From contig DUKX01000122.1 of assembly GCA_013329085.1 (NCBI GenBank), positions 1 through 18,119 on the forward strand: 18,119 nucleotides of DNA. The letters are read 5' to 3'. The notes under the pieces were generated by a model. The model had not been told where the DNA came from and made no database searches. It saw only the letters and a program-made list of their open reading frames with translations. Position 1 is the first letter of the stretch. Each line of letters begins with the position of its first letter. This document shows positions 7,007 to 13,710 of this stretch, piece after piece. A program made the position numbers and the translations under genes. This DNA is from Methanofastidiosum sp. Lineage in GTDB: Archaea > Methanobacteriota_B > Thermococci > Methanofastidiosales > Methanofastidiosaceae.

Positions 7007-7564
7007 ATGGACAAATATTATTTTATCACCGGAAACAAAGGAAAATTTAAAGAAGCTAAAGATAAACTAGAATATCTCAATATTGAACTAATCCAGACAA
7101 AGATGGAATATCCGGAGATCCAAGCTTCGGATCTTAAAGAAATAGCCTTATTTGGGATTAATTTTTGCAGCGAAAGGCTTAAAAGTCCCTTCTTTTTAGA
7201 AGACTCGGGACTGTTCATAGAAGAACTAAACAGCTTTCCTGGACCGTACTCAAGGTATGTCCAAGATACAATCGGAAATGATGGTATCTTGAAGCTTCTA
7301 TCAAATGTAAAAAATAGAAGTGCTTACTTCAAATCTGTAGTGGGACTATACAAAGATGGCCCCCATTTATTTGAAGGAATTTCAAGAGGAACAATCGCAA
7401 ATGAAATGAGTGGTCAAGAGGGATTTGGATATGATCCGATATTTATCCCTGAAGAAAACTCAAGAACATTTGGAGAGATGACTACCAAGGAGAAAAATGC
7501 TTTCTCCCATAGGGGTAAAGCCCTTGAAATAATGGCCAAGTACCTTGAAAATGGAGTTGAGTAA
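7007..7564 (+). CDS. rdgB: XTP/dITP diphosphatase (Ham1/RdgB family)
   Basis: This enzyme hydrolyses non-canonical purine nucleoside triphosphates (ITP, dITP, XTP) to the monophosphate and pyrophosphate, keeping them out of DNA and RNA. The 185-residue protein has the family motifs in order: FITGNKGKFKEAK (residues 6-18, triphosphate binding), LEDSGLFIEEL (64-74, metal and base site), FPGPYSRYV (77-85), QEGFGYDPIFIP (137-148) and AFSHRGKAL (165-173, base recognition). The reading frame is open far upstream, but conserved residues begin exactly at ATG 7007, which also has the right TATA spacing. The stop codon directly abuts the ATG of rps15, so the two are co-transcribed. The same pairing is, as I recall, common in archaea. 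Confidence 0.95.
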   Translation: MDKYYFITGNKGKFKEAKDKLEYLNIELIQTKMEYPEIQASDLKEIALFGINFCSERLKSPFFLEDSGLFIEELNSFPGPYSRYVQDTIGNDGILKLLSNVKNRSAYFKSVVGLYKDGPHLFEGISRGTIANEMSGQEGFGYDPIFIPEENSRTFGEMTTKEKNAFSHRGKALEIMAKYLENGVE

Positions 7565-8020
7565 ATGGCAAGAATGCATTCGAGAAAAAGAGGAAAATCC
7601 GGTTCAAAAAAACCGGCAAGAACATCGATGCCACATTGGGTTGAAAAAAGGCCAGAAGAGGTTGTTGATTTAGTATTAACTATGTCAAAAGAAGGTCATG
7701 GACCTAGCATGGTAGGAATTATATTAAGGGACCAACATGGAATCCCTGATGTAAAACTTATCGCTGGGAAGAGTATTAACGAAATATTAAAGGAGAATAA
7801 TCTCCAAAGTGAATACCCAGAAGACCTTTTCAATCTTATATCTAGAGCCGTCAACTTAAGGAAGCATCTTGAGCTTAATCCAAAGGATCTTCACTCAACA
7901 AGAGGATTAAATCTTATTGAGGCAAAGATTAGACGACTTGGAAAATACTATACTGAGAAAGGTAGAATTCCAAAAGATTGGAGATACCACCCAGAAAAGG
8001 CTCAGCTTATTGTGAGATAA
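7565..8020 (+). CDS. rps15: Small ribosomal subunit protein uS15
   Basis: This 151-residue protein is the archaeal/eukaryotic form of uS15. It has an N-terminal extension ([24 protein letters not shown]) followed by the core that binds the three-way junction of 16S rRNA. Characteristic stretches are [37 protein letters not shown] and [19 protein letters not shown], with the archaeal ending [13 protein letters not shown]. Length is normal for archaea. ATG 7565 follows the previous stop codon with no gap, so translation is coupled to the diphosphatase gene. A T-rich stretch after the stop probably ends the transcript. Confidence 0.98.
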   Translation: MARMHSRKRGKSGSKKPARTSMPHWVEKRPEEVVDLVLTMSKEGHGPSMVGIILRDQHGIPDVKLIAGKSINEILKENNLQSEYPEDLFNLISRAVNLRKHLELNPKDLHSTRGLNLIEAKIRRLGKYYTEKGRIPKDWRYHPEKAQLIVR

Positions 8021-8021
8021 A

Positions 8022-8055
8022 TCTATTTTTATTCTATTTTATTAATTTTCATTTA
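8022..8055 (+). terminator. T-rich terminator after rps15
   Basis: Several T-runs (T5, T4, then more T-rich sequence) follow the rps15 stop without a hairpin, which is the usual look of an archaeal oligo-T termination zone. The next gene has its own TATA box, so an end here is expected. Confidence 0.45.
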
Positions 8056-8100
8056 AATTATAATATAAGTATTAATAAGATTTATTTTTTATTCAGAAAT

Positions 8101-8110
8101 TCTTAAAAAG
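8101..8110 (+). promoter_or_regulatory. TATA box of the CAP-domain gene
   Basis: TCTTAAAAAG is centred about 26 nt before the ATG at 8132. No ribosome binding site precedes the start codon, so leaderless transcription is likely. Confidence 0.45.
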
Positions 8111-8131
8111 AACATTTTAAAGTGTTGTTAT

Positions 8132-10162
8132 ATGGGTAAATATACGAAATTTCCATTGCCCCTAATTTTAGTAATTATCGTATTGGGAGCAATGCCCATT
8201 GTATATTCAGATAGTACTGAAGAATATTACATGCTTACGTTAATAAATAATGAACGCCAGGCACAAGGTCTTGAGCCTCTCATAATGAATTCGTCTCTTT
8301 CATCTGCCGCAAAACTTCATAGCCAAGATATGATTAACAGAAATTTCTTTAATCACGTAAATCCTGATGGGCTGACACCTTCAGACAGAGCTAGAAATGC
8401 AGGGTACAGCTTCATTGCCTTAGCAGAAAATATATGTGGGAACCCATCTATAGATGCTGGGCATTCTTCACTTATGGGAAGCCCTTCTCATAGAGTCAAT
8501 ATTTTGAATCCGTCTTACAAAGAAGTAGGGATAGGAATAGTTGACGGTGGGCCTTACGGAAAAATGATAACTCAACTCTTTGGCACGCAATCAGGAAATA
8601 GTGTGACAACCCCAACTACAACACCACAAGAACCTCAAGGGAAACCTGATCTAATAATAGGAGGGATAGATTTTTCTGGACAAGCTGAATCCTTAAAACA
8701 GGTATCAATGAAAATAACATTAATCAATTCGGGAAAGAAAAATGCAGGGAATTTTGTATTTGCTATTTTTGAGGGGGCTCCTGAAAAAGGAAATCAATTA
8801 GGCAAAATAGATATTCCCTCTCTTTATGTTGGACAAACAATAACAGCTAATTTTAACTGGGCCCCCCCTACAGAAGGGAGCTATACAATTTACTTTATTA
8901 CTGACCATAATAAAGATATTGATGAAGAAAATGAAGACAACAATATGGAAACTTATCCTTTATCTGTTAAATTAACAAATTCACAGACTACTTCTGAAGA
9001 AAAATCAATTAATACAACAACAAGCAATCAAAACAATAAACCTGATTTATACATATCTAAAAGTGATATTTCCTATAATCAAATAGTCTATGAAGACGAA
9101 TCTTCATTAGTATCTTTTAGAATAAGAAATATTGGAAAATCAACAGCTTTTGGAATACCCGTTAAAATATACGCTAATGGCGAGCTTAAAGCATCTTCGA
9201 CAATAAATCAGATCCTACCATCTTCGTATACAGATTTGGCACTATATTTAACATTCCCAAATTCTGGCGAGAATACCCTGGATATCAAAATTGATCCTGA
9301 TAACAGTATAGACGAAATCTCAAAATATAACAACTACATAAATTTCAACATAAAAGTGGAACCAAGAGAAAATAATTCAATTGCAACACCCGACAGTAAT
9401 CAAAATAACAATCAGATATACCAAAATATTGATTTATTAATATATCCTTACTACATTACAATTGAAGAACAAGGAAATGGATTTTTCTCAATTAAAACGA
9501 AAATAAAAAATAAAGGAAGTTCTAGTGTGGATGACTTTTCTGTAACTATCTACCAGAGAGATGATACTAATAGTTCAAATAACACATTTATAGAAAGATT
9601 TTATCTATCCTTGGGCCCGGACCAAATAGTTGAAAAGAGTATTACATTTATGCCAACTACAGAAAAAGGAGAGATTGTTGTAGTTATTGATGAAGAAAAT
9701 AAAATCAAAGAAATGGATAAAAACAATAATAATGCTACAAAGAAATTTTCTAATATTATTAATGAATCAGATATGCCTGAAATGGGAAGCTATTTCATAC
9801 TAAATACAACTCCTCAAGATGTAAATATATCTAATTTGCTCAAAGTCACGATGAAACTAAAAGATATTAATTCTTCAAATGCATATCTATATTACAAATA
9901 TAAAGAAGATATTAATAGTTCCTTCTTCATTCTAAAGATGAATAATGAAGGAAATTATAGCTACTCGGTAGAAGTAGAACCATTAGGGAAAACTAATCTA
10001 TTTTATTATTTTGAGGTAGACACAGGTTATGACATAATAAAATCGCCTAATGAGTCACCAAATGAGCTATATTCAACTATTATCAATTATCAACAAAATA
10101 TTCAAGAAAAAAGAAATCCAAGTTTTTTAGATAATGTAAGAAAGATTTTTGGATTAATATAG
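8132..10162 (+). CDS. Secreted CAP/SCP-domain protein with CARDB repeats
   Basis: This 676-residue protein begins with a signal peptide (hydrophobic core about 8-24, possible cleavage after ...IVYS). Residues 30-153 form a CAP/SCP domain of the YkwD type. It carries the cavity residues His63 (KLHSQDM), His75 (FFNHVNPDG), Glu99 (AENI) and His120 (SPSHRVNIL). A Thr/Pro-rich linker leads to three CARDB-like Ig-fold repeats at about 171-281, 304-410 and 430-540. Each ends with an Asp/Asn/Glu-rich turn (for instance DIDEENEDNN at 261-270 and NSIDEISKYNN at 391-401). A fourth beta-rich domain follows (about 553-650). There is no C-terminal membrane anchor or sorting signal, so it is probably secreted or held by its repeats. 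Many Asn-x-Ser/Thr sites suggest N-glycosylation. The CAP domain's activity in archaea is unknown. Confidence 0.88.
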   Translation: MGKYTKFPLPLILVIIVLGAMPIVYSDSTEEYYMLTLINNERQAQGLEPLIMNSSLSSAAKLHSQDMINRNFFNHVNPDGLTPSDRARNAGYSFIALAENICGNPSIDAGHSSLMGSPSHRVNILNPSYKEVGIGIVDGGPYGKMITQLFGTQSGNSVTTPTTTPQEPQGKPDLIIGGIDFSGQAESLKQVSMKITLINSGKKNAGNFVFAIFEGAPEKGNQLGKIDIPSLYVGQTITANFNWAPPTEGSYTIYFITDHNKDIDEENEDNNMETYPLSVKLTNSQTTSEEKSINTTTSNQNNKPDLYISKSDISYNQIVYEDESSLVSFRIRNIGKSTAFGIPVKIYANGELKASSTINQILPSSYTDLALYLTFPNSGENTLDIKIDPDNSIDEISKYNNYINFNIKVEPRENNSIATPDSNQNNNQIYQNIDLLIYPYYITIEEQGNGFFSIKTKIKNKGSSSVDDFSVTIYQRDDTNSSNNTFIERFYLSLGPDQIVEKSITFMPTTEKGEIVVVIDEENKIKEMDKNNNNATKKFSNIINESDMPEMGSYFILNTTPQDVNISNLLKVTMKLKDINSSNAYLYYKYKEDINSSFFILKMNNEGNYSYSVEVEPLGKTNLFYYFEVDTGYDIIKSPNESPNELYSTIINYQQNIQEKRNPSFLDNVRKIFGLI

Positions 10163-10218
10163 AATTAATTCAAACATATTATGCCAATAGACTATCTAAG
10201 TTACTATAAGAATACTAA

Positions 10219-10238
10219 AAAAGAATAAATAAAAAATT
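10219..10238 (-). terminator. T-rich terminator after the 65-residue gene
   Basis: Read on the minus strand, two T6 runs lie within about 30 nt after the stop codon at 10247. They would end the small gene's message before it meets the convergent CAP-domain gene. Confidence 0.4.
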
Positions 10239-10246
10239 TGAGACTA

Positions 10247-10444
10247 TTATTTTGGTCTTGCAATGCCGCAAGAGTCTAGCTTGCAAGCATCGAATGCTTT
10301 GTTTGCAGCTCCGACTCCGTATTTCGTGGAAATCTCTGCCAAAGCGGAGTCTATAGTTTTACGAGTTGCAGGATTGCTCTTAGCATCGCCCATTTCTTCT
10401 CTTATAATTTCTAGAAGATCTAAATAAGTTTTTTCTATTCCCAT
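10247..10444 (-). CDS. Hypothetical protein, 65 residues, with hairpin leader
   Basis: I do not recognise this small soluble protein. It is mostly helical (EKTYLDLLEIIREEM, then KTIDSALAEISTKYGVGAANKAFD) and ends with CKLDSCG, two cysteines five residues apart that could bind metal or form a disulfide. ATG 10444 is chosen because TGGAG lies nine nucleotides upstream; a TTG at 10453 would place the site too close. GC content is clearly above the surrounding intergenic DNA, which supports a real coding region. The gene stands alone, convergent with the CAP-domain gene, and has a conspicuous inverted repeat directly before its ribosome binding site. Confidence 0.68.
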   Translation of the reverse strand: MGIEKTYLDLLEIIREEMGDAKSNPATRKTIDSALAEISTKYGVGAANKAFDACKLDSCGIARPK

Positions 10445-10458
10445 TGTTTTCAACTCCA

Positions 10459-10486
10459 GTAATTATGCCATATACTACATAATTAC
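10459..10486 (-). repeat. 9-bp inverted repeat in the leader of the 65-residue gene
   Basis: GTAATTATG and CATAATTAC are perfect complements separated by 10 nt. The structure ends directly at the TGGAG ribosome binding site (10458-10454). With a TATA element centred near 10511, transcription would start near 10485, so the message would open with this hairpin. A second short palindrome, ACATAT-CATA-ATATGT at 10485-10500, covers the predicted start site. Both could be regulator binding sites instead of RNA structures. Confidence 0.5.
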
Positions 10487-10505
10487 ATATCATAATATGT
10501 TACTT

Positions 10506-10515
10506 AATATATAAA
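10506..10515 (-). promoter_or_regulatory. TATA box of the 65-residue gene
   Basis: On the minus strand this reads TTTATATATT, a good archaeal TATA sequence. It predicts a start of transcription near 10485 and a leader of about 40 nt. Confidence 0.5.
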
Positions 10516-10770
10516 CTTTTCGTTGATTGTATAAAAAATAATAATCAATATCGGCAATTAGAGGAATACTAAAAATAGTTATCCACCCCTAATATTTGAT
10601 GAAAATTATCAAAGATAGTATAAATCAATAACAAAATTAAATATTCGTATATTAAAATTTAAAAAAATAGTAATTATTGCAAAATGATAATTTTGAACAA
10701 TATCCTAATCTTTTACTTCAATAAAGTATCATCTCGAACTTAGAACTAAAACTACTAAATTTAATTTATA

Positions 10771-10777
10771 AAAAAAG
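10771..10777 (-). terminator. Oligo-T terminator of the ribosomal protein operon
   Basis: One base after the discriminator base of tRNA-Leu, the minus strand has six consecutive T residues, continuing as AT-rich sequence. This is a typical archaeal terminator and would end the long operon directly behind the tRNA. Confidence 0.65.
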
Positions 10778-10862
<85 letters not shown>

Positions 10863-10865
10863 GCT

Positions 10866-11651
10866 TCAAATGGTTTCAACGAGATTTTTTAAATCGTCCA
10901 ATTTTGTGGACAGCATGTCCAAAGCTTTCGAAACTAGATCATTAACATTCATATTCTCATAAGATTCAACAAAGAATATAAATGCATCATTCTCATAAGA
11001 TATTTTAATTACGTTTTGCTCACAGGCTTCTTCGCAAGCCCTACACATAGTACATTCGTAAATATCTTTTACTTTAATTTGGTCTTTTTCTTTGTAAAGA
11101 ATCTCTTTAGGGCACTTAGGAACACATTCTTCACAAAAGTCACATTTATCTAAGTTAAACTCAATTTTAGGTACATATTTGTATGCGGCGTTAGCTATTT
11201 GCCATTTAGCATGATCCTCTGCAGTTCCAATCCTAGCAACTGCGTCAAACTTTAATTCCTGGCCTTCTCCAAGTTTAGTAATTGGTATATCTTCAAGCAT
11301 TGGATAAATATCTGAATCCCCAGATACCAGATCCCTTGAGTAAACTGTACATGGCCCTGATTTTTCAAGAGATAAAGTAACTGAGCATTTTTCACATCCT
11401 TCTTTACACCCGCATTCCTCAGGAGTTATGTAAATCTCGGATGCATTGTTTAAAGGAATCAAACCTACTCTATGGGCTATTATTTCATCAAAAACTGGAG
11501 AATTATTTTTATAAAATTTAAGATAGTCAACTGCCATTGAGGGCATTTCTGAAATAAATATACGCCTCAAAGCATTAACTAATGGTACAGAAACCCCTCT
11601 GACCAAAAATCTTAGTTCTCTATCGTCTTTTTTGAAAATTTCTATTTCCAT
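10866..11651 (-). CDS. rpoD: DNA-directed RNA polymerase subunit Rpo3 (RpoD) with two 4Fe-4S motifs
   Basis: This is the archaeal counterpart of bacterial alpha and eukaryotic Rpb3, which pairs with Rpo11 (RpoL) to start polymerase assembly. The dimerisation domain is visible at the N-terminus (VPLVNALRRIFISEMPSMAVD, 22-42, and EIIAHRVGLIPL). Inserted near the C-terminal half is a ferredoxin-like domain with two CxxCxxCxxxC motifs: cysteines 170, 173, 176, 180 and 200, 203, 206, 210. Both sets are complete, as in RpoD proteins reported to carry two 4Fe-4S clusters. A further cysteine group (80, 82, 86, 89) may hold zinc. The start overlaps the rps11 stop as TAATG. At 261 residues the length is typical of the cluster-bearing type. 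tRNA-Leu follows after three bases. Confidence 0.97.
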   Translation of the reverse strand: MEIEIFKKDDRELRFLVRGVSVPLVNALRRIFISEMPSMAVDYLKFYKNNSPVFDEIIAHRVGLIPLNNASEIYITPEECGCKEGCEKCSVTLSLEKSGPCTVYSRDLVSGDSDIYPMLEDIPITKLGEGQELKFDAVARIGTAEDHAKWQIANAAYKYVPKIEFNLDKCDFCEECVPKCPKEILYKEKDQIKVKDIYECTMCRACEEACEQNVIKISYENDAFIFFVESYENMNVNDLVSKALDMLSTKLDDLKNLVETI

Positions 11652-12046
11652 TATACTCTTCTACCTCTCTTGCCCCCTTTGGCCCTTGTACCGTCATGAG
11701 GTATAGGTGTAGCATCCTCGATTTTACCAATTCTTAACCCTGCTCTTGTAAGTGCTCTAATAGTTGCTTGGGCTCCTCTCCCTGGGGTCTTTGCCTTGTT
11801 TCCTCCTGGAGCTCTAACCTTAATGTGGACAGCTACTACGCCTTTCTCTATAGCCTCTTCGGCTGCCTTTGCCGCTGCTTTCATTGCGGCATAAGGGGAT
11901 GATTCATCTTTTCCAGTTTTTACTATCATACCGCCTGTAACTCTGCTAATAGTTTCAGCACCCGTTAAATCGGTGATGTGAATAAGAGTATTGTTATACG
12001 AAGCGTATATGTGGGCTACCCCCCATCTTCCTCCTTCTTTTGGCAT
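11651..12046 (-). CDS. rps11: Small ribosomal subunit protein uS11
   Basis: This 131-residue protein of the small-subunit platform contacts 16S rRNA near the mRNA exit. It shows the family hallmarks: [19 protein letters not shown], the glycine-rich turn [40 protein letters not shown] and the conserved basic ending [18 protein letters not shown]. Length is normal for archaea. Its ATG overlaps the rps4 stop as TAATG, with GGAGG upstream inside rps4 as ribosome binding site. Its own stop overlaps the rpoD start in the same way. Confidence 0.99.
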   Translation of the reverse strand: MPKEGGRWGVAHIYASYNNTLIHITDLTGAETISRVTGGMIVKTGKDESSPYAAMKAAAKAAEEAIEKGVVAVHIKVRAPGGNKAKTPGRGAQATIRALTRAGLRIGKIEDATPIPHDGTRAKGGKRGRRV

Positions 12047-12582
12047 TAATTACCCTCCTCAATTACTGTTTTTTTCGGAACTTCTGGATGACTTGGATCG
12101 CTTAATGACGATCTAACGGCATATCCAATTGAATTTTCAATTGCTTTAGGAACTAAATAGCTGGGGATTGATACTTTGGCACCGTTTAGCATAATGTGTT
12201 TATGAACTATAAACTGTCTTGCCTGTTTTGGTGTTTTTGCTAGTCCTTTCCTTAATACAAGTGATTGTAGTCTTCTGTCTAGAATATCTTCTAAAGACAA
12301 TGTCAATACTTCTTCTAATGTTGACTCTTCTTTCAATATTCCATACTTCTGAAGCATTGTTATAAGGTCAGTAGTCTGCCTTTTTGATGCTTCGTCATGA
12401 CTGGCCAATAGTGCTCTTGCCTGCCTTCTTACATTTCTAAGAAAACTCAAAGCTTTCCATATCTCTTTTTTATTGGCAAGTCCGTATTTTTTCATCAATA
12501 CGTTTTCAGAGTCAATTCTATCTTTTTGCCATGGATGTGATGGTTTATCATATTTACGTCTGATTTTTTTTGGATCTCCCAC
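12046..12582 (-). CDS. rps4: Small ribosomal subunit protein uS4
   Basis: This 178-residue primary 16S rRNA-binding protein helps start 30S assembly. The archaeal N-terminus [18 protein letters not shown] is followed by the helical region [16 protein letters not shown]. An S4-type RNA-binding domain follows at about 105-165, with [30 protein letters not shown] and VSIPSYLV. The start codon is GTG at 12582. It is supported by the GGTGA site that overlaps the rps13 stop codon four bases upstream and by conservation starting at residue 1. It overlaps rps11 by one base. Confidence 0.98.
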   Translation of the reverse strand: MGDPKKIRRKYDKPSHPWQKDRIDSENVLMKKYGLANKKEIWKALSFLRNVRRQARALLASHDEASKRQTTDLITMLQKYGILKEESTLEEVLTLSLEDILDRRLQSLVLRKGLAKTPKQARQFIVHKHIMLNGAKVSIPSYLVPKAIENSIGYAVRSSLSDPSHPEVPKKTVIEEGN

Positions 12583-12587
12583 TTAAA

Positions 12588-13043
12588 TCACCTTGTAGCT
12601 TTCTTTCTCTGGACGCCTAATGAGGTTCCTTTTCTAAAAGAGGATTTTGTTCTTTGCCCCCTTACAGGAAGTCCAAGTTGGTGCCTGACACCCTTGTAAC
12701 TCTTCATCTTCTTCATCCTGTTTAGATCTTCCCTCAATGACATTAATAATTTTGGCCCAACGACATGAACATTCTCGCCGGTCTCATAATCCTTTCTCCT
12801 ATTAACAAGCCATACGGGAATACCATTATTTATAGGATTCTCAATTATCGTTTCAATTATCTTTATTTTTTCTGGCGGTATATTTCCTACCTTAGTCTTG
12901 GGGGATATACCTGCCACTTGGGCTACAGCCCTGGCCATAACTGGTCCGACGCCTCTTATTTTCAATACGCCAACTTCAAAGATGTCGTTTCCCATTATGT
13001 TTGTACCTAGTACACGAACAATACCTTTTACTTCTTCATCCAT
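12588..13043 (-). CDS. rps13: Small ribosomal subunit protein uS13
   Basis: This head protein of the small subunit contacts the P-site tRNA and the inter-subunit bridge. The 151-residue sequence has VRVLGTNIMGNDIFEVGVLKI-type archaeal features, the helix-two-turn-helix region (RGVGPVMARAVAQVAGI, PEKIKIIETII) and the basic tail RHQLGLPVRGQRTKSSFR. The reading frame continues upstream into tRNA-Ser, which would add 14 false residues. The true start is ATG 13043, preceded by GGTGAT. Only 13 nt separate the tRNA 3' end from this ATG. Its stop codon is part of the rps4 ribosome binding site. Confidence 0.98.
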   Translation of the reverse strand: MDEEVKGIVRVLGTNIMGNDIFEVGVLKIRGVGPVMARAVAQVAGISPKTKVGNIPPEKIKIIETIIENPINNGIPVWLVNRRKDYETGENVHVVGPKLLMSLREDLNRMKKMKSYKGVRHQLGLPVRGQRTKSSFRKGTSLGVQRKKATR

Positions 13044-13056
13044 ATAATCACCATAG

Positions 13057-13141
13057 CGCCGGGGATGGGATTTGAACCCATGCACTCCAGAGGAGAACGG
13101 GCTTTCCAGGCCCGCGCCGTACCAAGCTCAGCAACCCCGGC
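13057..13141 (-). tRNA. tRNA-Ser (anticodon GGA)
   Basis: This 85-nt class II tRNA has acceptor stem GCCGGGG/CCCCGGC and discriminator G, a serine identity element. The anticodon arm CGGGC-CTGGAAA-GCCCG gives GGA, which reads UCC and UCU. The variable arm has a CTCC/GGAG stem and the T arm is ATGGG-TTCAAAT-CCCAT. CCA is not encoded. The first base is the last base of the stop codon of the upstream methyltransferase gene, and rps13 starts 13 nt behind the tRNA, so it lies inside the operon transcript. Confidence 0.96.
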
Positions 13142-13710
13142 TATGAAGCAAATATAATATTATATCCATATTTCTTCTTTATATTCACCCTTTCAAAGCT
13201 TTTTTCTAATCTCTCTTTTATAATATTTACGCCTTTTCTTATTACAAGTTGTAGATTTCCACCTTCATATAAATGTTTTGGTGCTTCATCTATCATAAGC
13301 CCGACTAAGTCCATCCCCGATGATACAGGTGGATTTGTCAATATAATATTAAACTTATCAAGGTCTTCATAAAGGTTTCCTTGACTTACCGATGCGTTTT
13401 TTATATTATTGAGCTTTATATTCCTTTTTGTGAGATAGACGGCCCTTTTATTTATGTCCCTCATATGAACTTCCGAAACATAAGAGGATGCTACAACGCC
13501 TATTACTCCATACCCACATCCCATATCAAGTACTTTGTGACTTTTGTCCAAGTCCATTAGTTCACATAATGCCATAGTCCCTTTATCTACTTTCTTTGAA
13601 GAAAATACGCCTGGCGCTATGTCAAATTGATACATTTTTCCCAGTATCGTCTCTGAAATCCTTGCTATTTTCAATGGTGCTGTGACATCTTCAGAGTAAT
13701 AGTGCGACAT
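13141..13710 (-). CDS. Class I SAM-dependent methyltransferase (RsmC-like small domain)
   Basis: This 189-residue protein is a single Rossmann-fold methyltransferase of the MTS/RsmC type (PF05175). Visible parts are a substrate-side start (SHYYSEDV, GVFSSKKVDKGT), motif I VLDMGCGYGVIGV (60-72) for SAM, an acidic residue after strand 2 (RDINKRAV), and the catalytic NPPVSSG (126-132). The NPP motif is typical of enzymes that methylate exocyclic amino groups in rRNA, tRNA or proteins. Its place between cbf5 and tRNA-Ser in a ribosomal operon suggests an RNA substrate, but that is inference. The ORF is open from a GTG at 13719, but ATG 13710 overlaps the cbf5 stop as TAATG and is preferred. The final G of its TAG stop is also base 1 of tRNA-Ser. 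Confidence 0.88.
   Translation of the reverse strand: MSHYYSEDVTAPLKIARISETILGKMYQFDIAPGVFSSKKVDKGTMALCELMDLDKSHKVLDMGCGYGVIGVVASSYVSEVHMRDINKRAVYLTKRNIKLNNIKNASVSQGNLYEDLDKFNIILTNPPVSSGMDLVGLMIDEAPKHLYEGGNLQLVIRKGVNIIKERLEKSFERVNIKKKYGYNIIFAS

Larger units (their letters stand above)
10454..10777. other. Gene-free AT-rich interval
   Basis: About 320 bp lie between the 65-residue gene and tRNA-Leu. The left 60 bp hold that gene's leader, inverted repeats and TATA box. The far right holds the oligo-T terminator of the ribosomal operon. Between about 10520 and 10770 I see only AT-rich DNA, with no coding frame, RNA gene or strong repeat. Confidence 0.7.

Noticed and set aside
10602..10694. 10-bp inverted repeat AAAATTATCA / TGATAATTTT separated by 73 bp
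   Set aside because: The arms are nearly all A and T in a very AT-rich interval with no other associated signal; chance is the simplest explanation.
10520..10770. Possible small RNA or attachment site in the gene-free interval beside tRNA-Leu
   Set aside because: No direct repeat of the tRNA end, no integrase, no GC-rich folded segment; nothing supports either idea.
13044..13085. 14-residue N-terminal extension of uS13 (MHGFKSHPRRYGDY)
   Set aside because: It is encoded by tRNA-Ser; the conserved protein begins at ATG 13043 with its own GGTGAT site.
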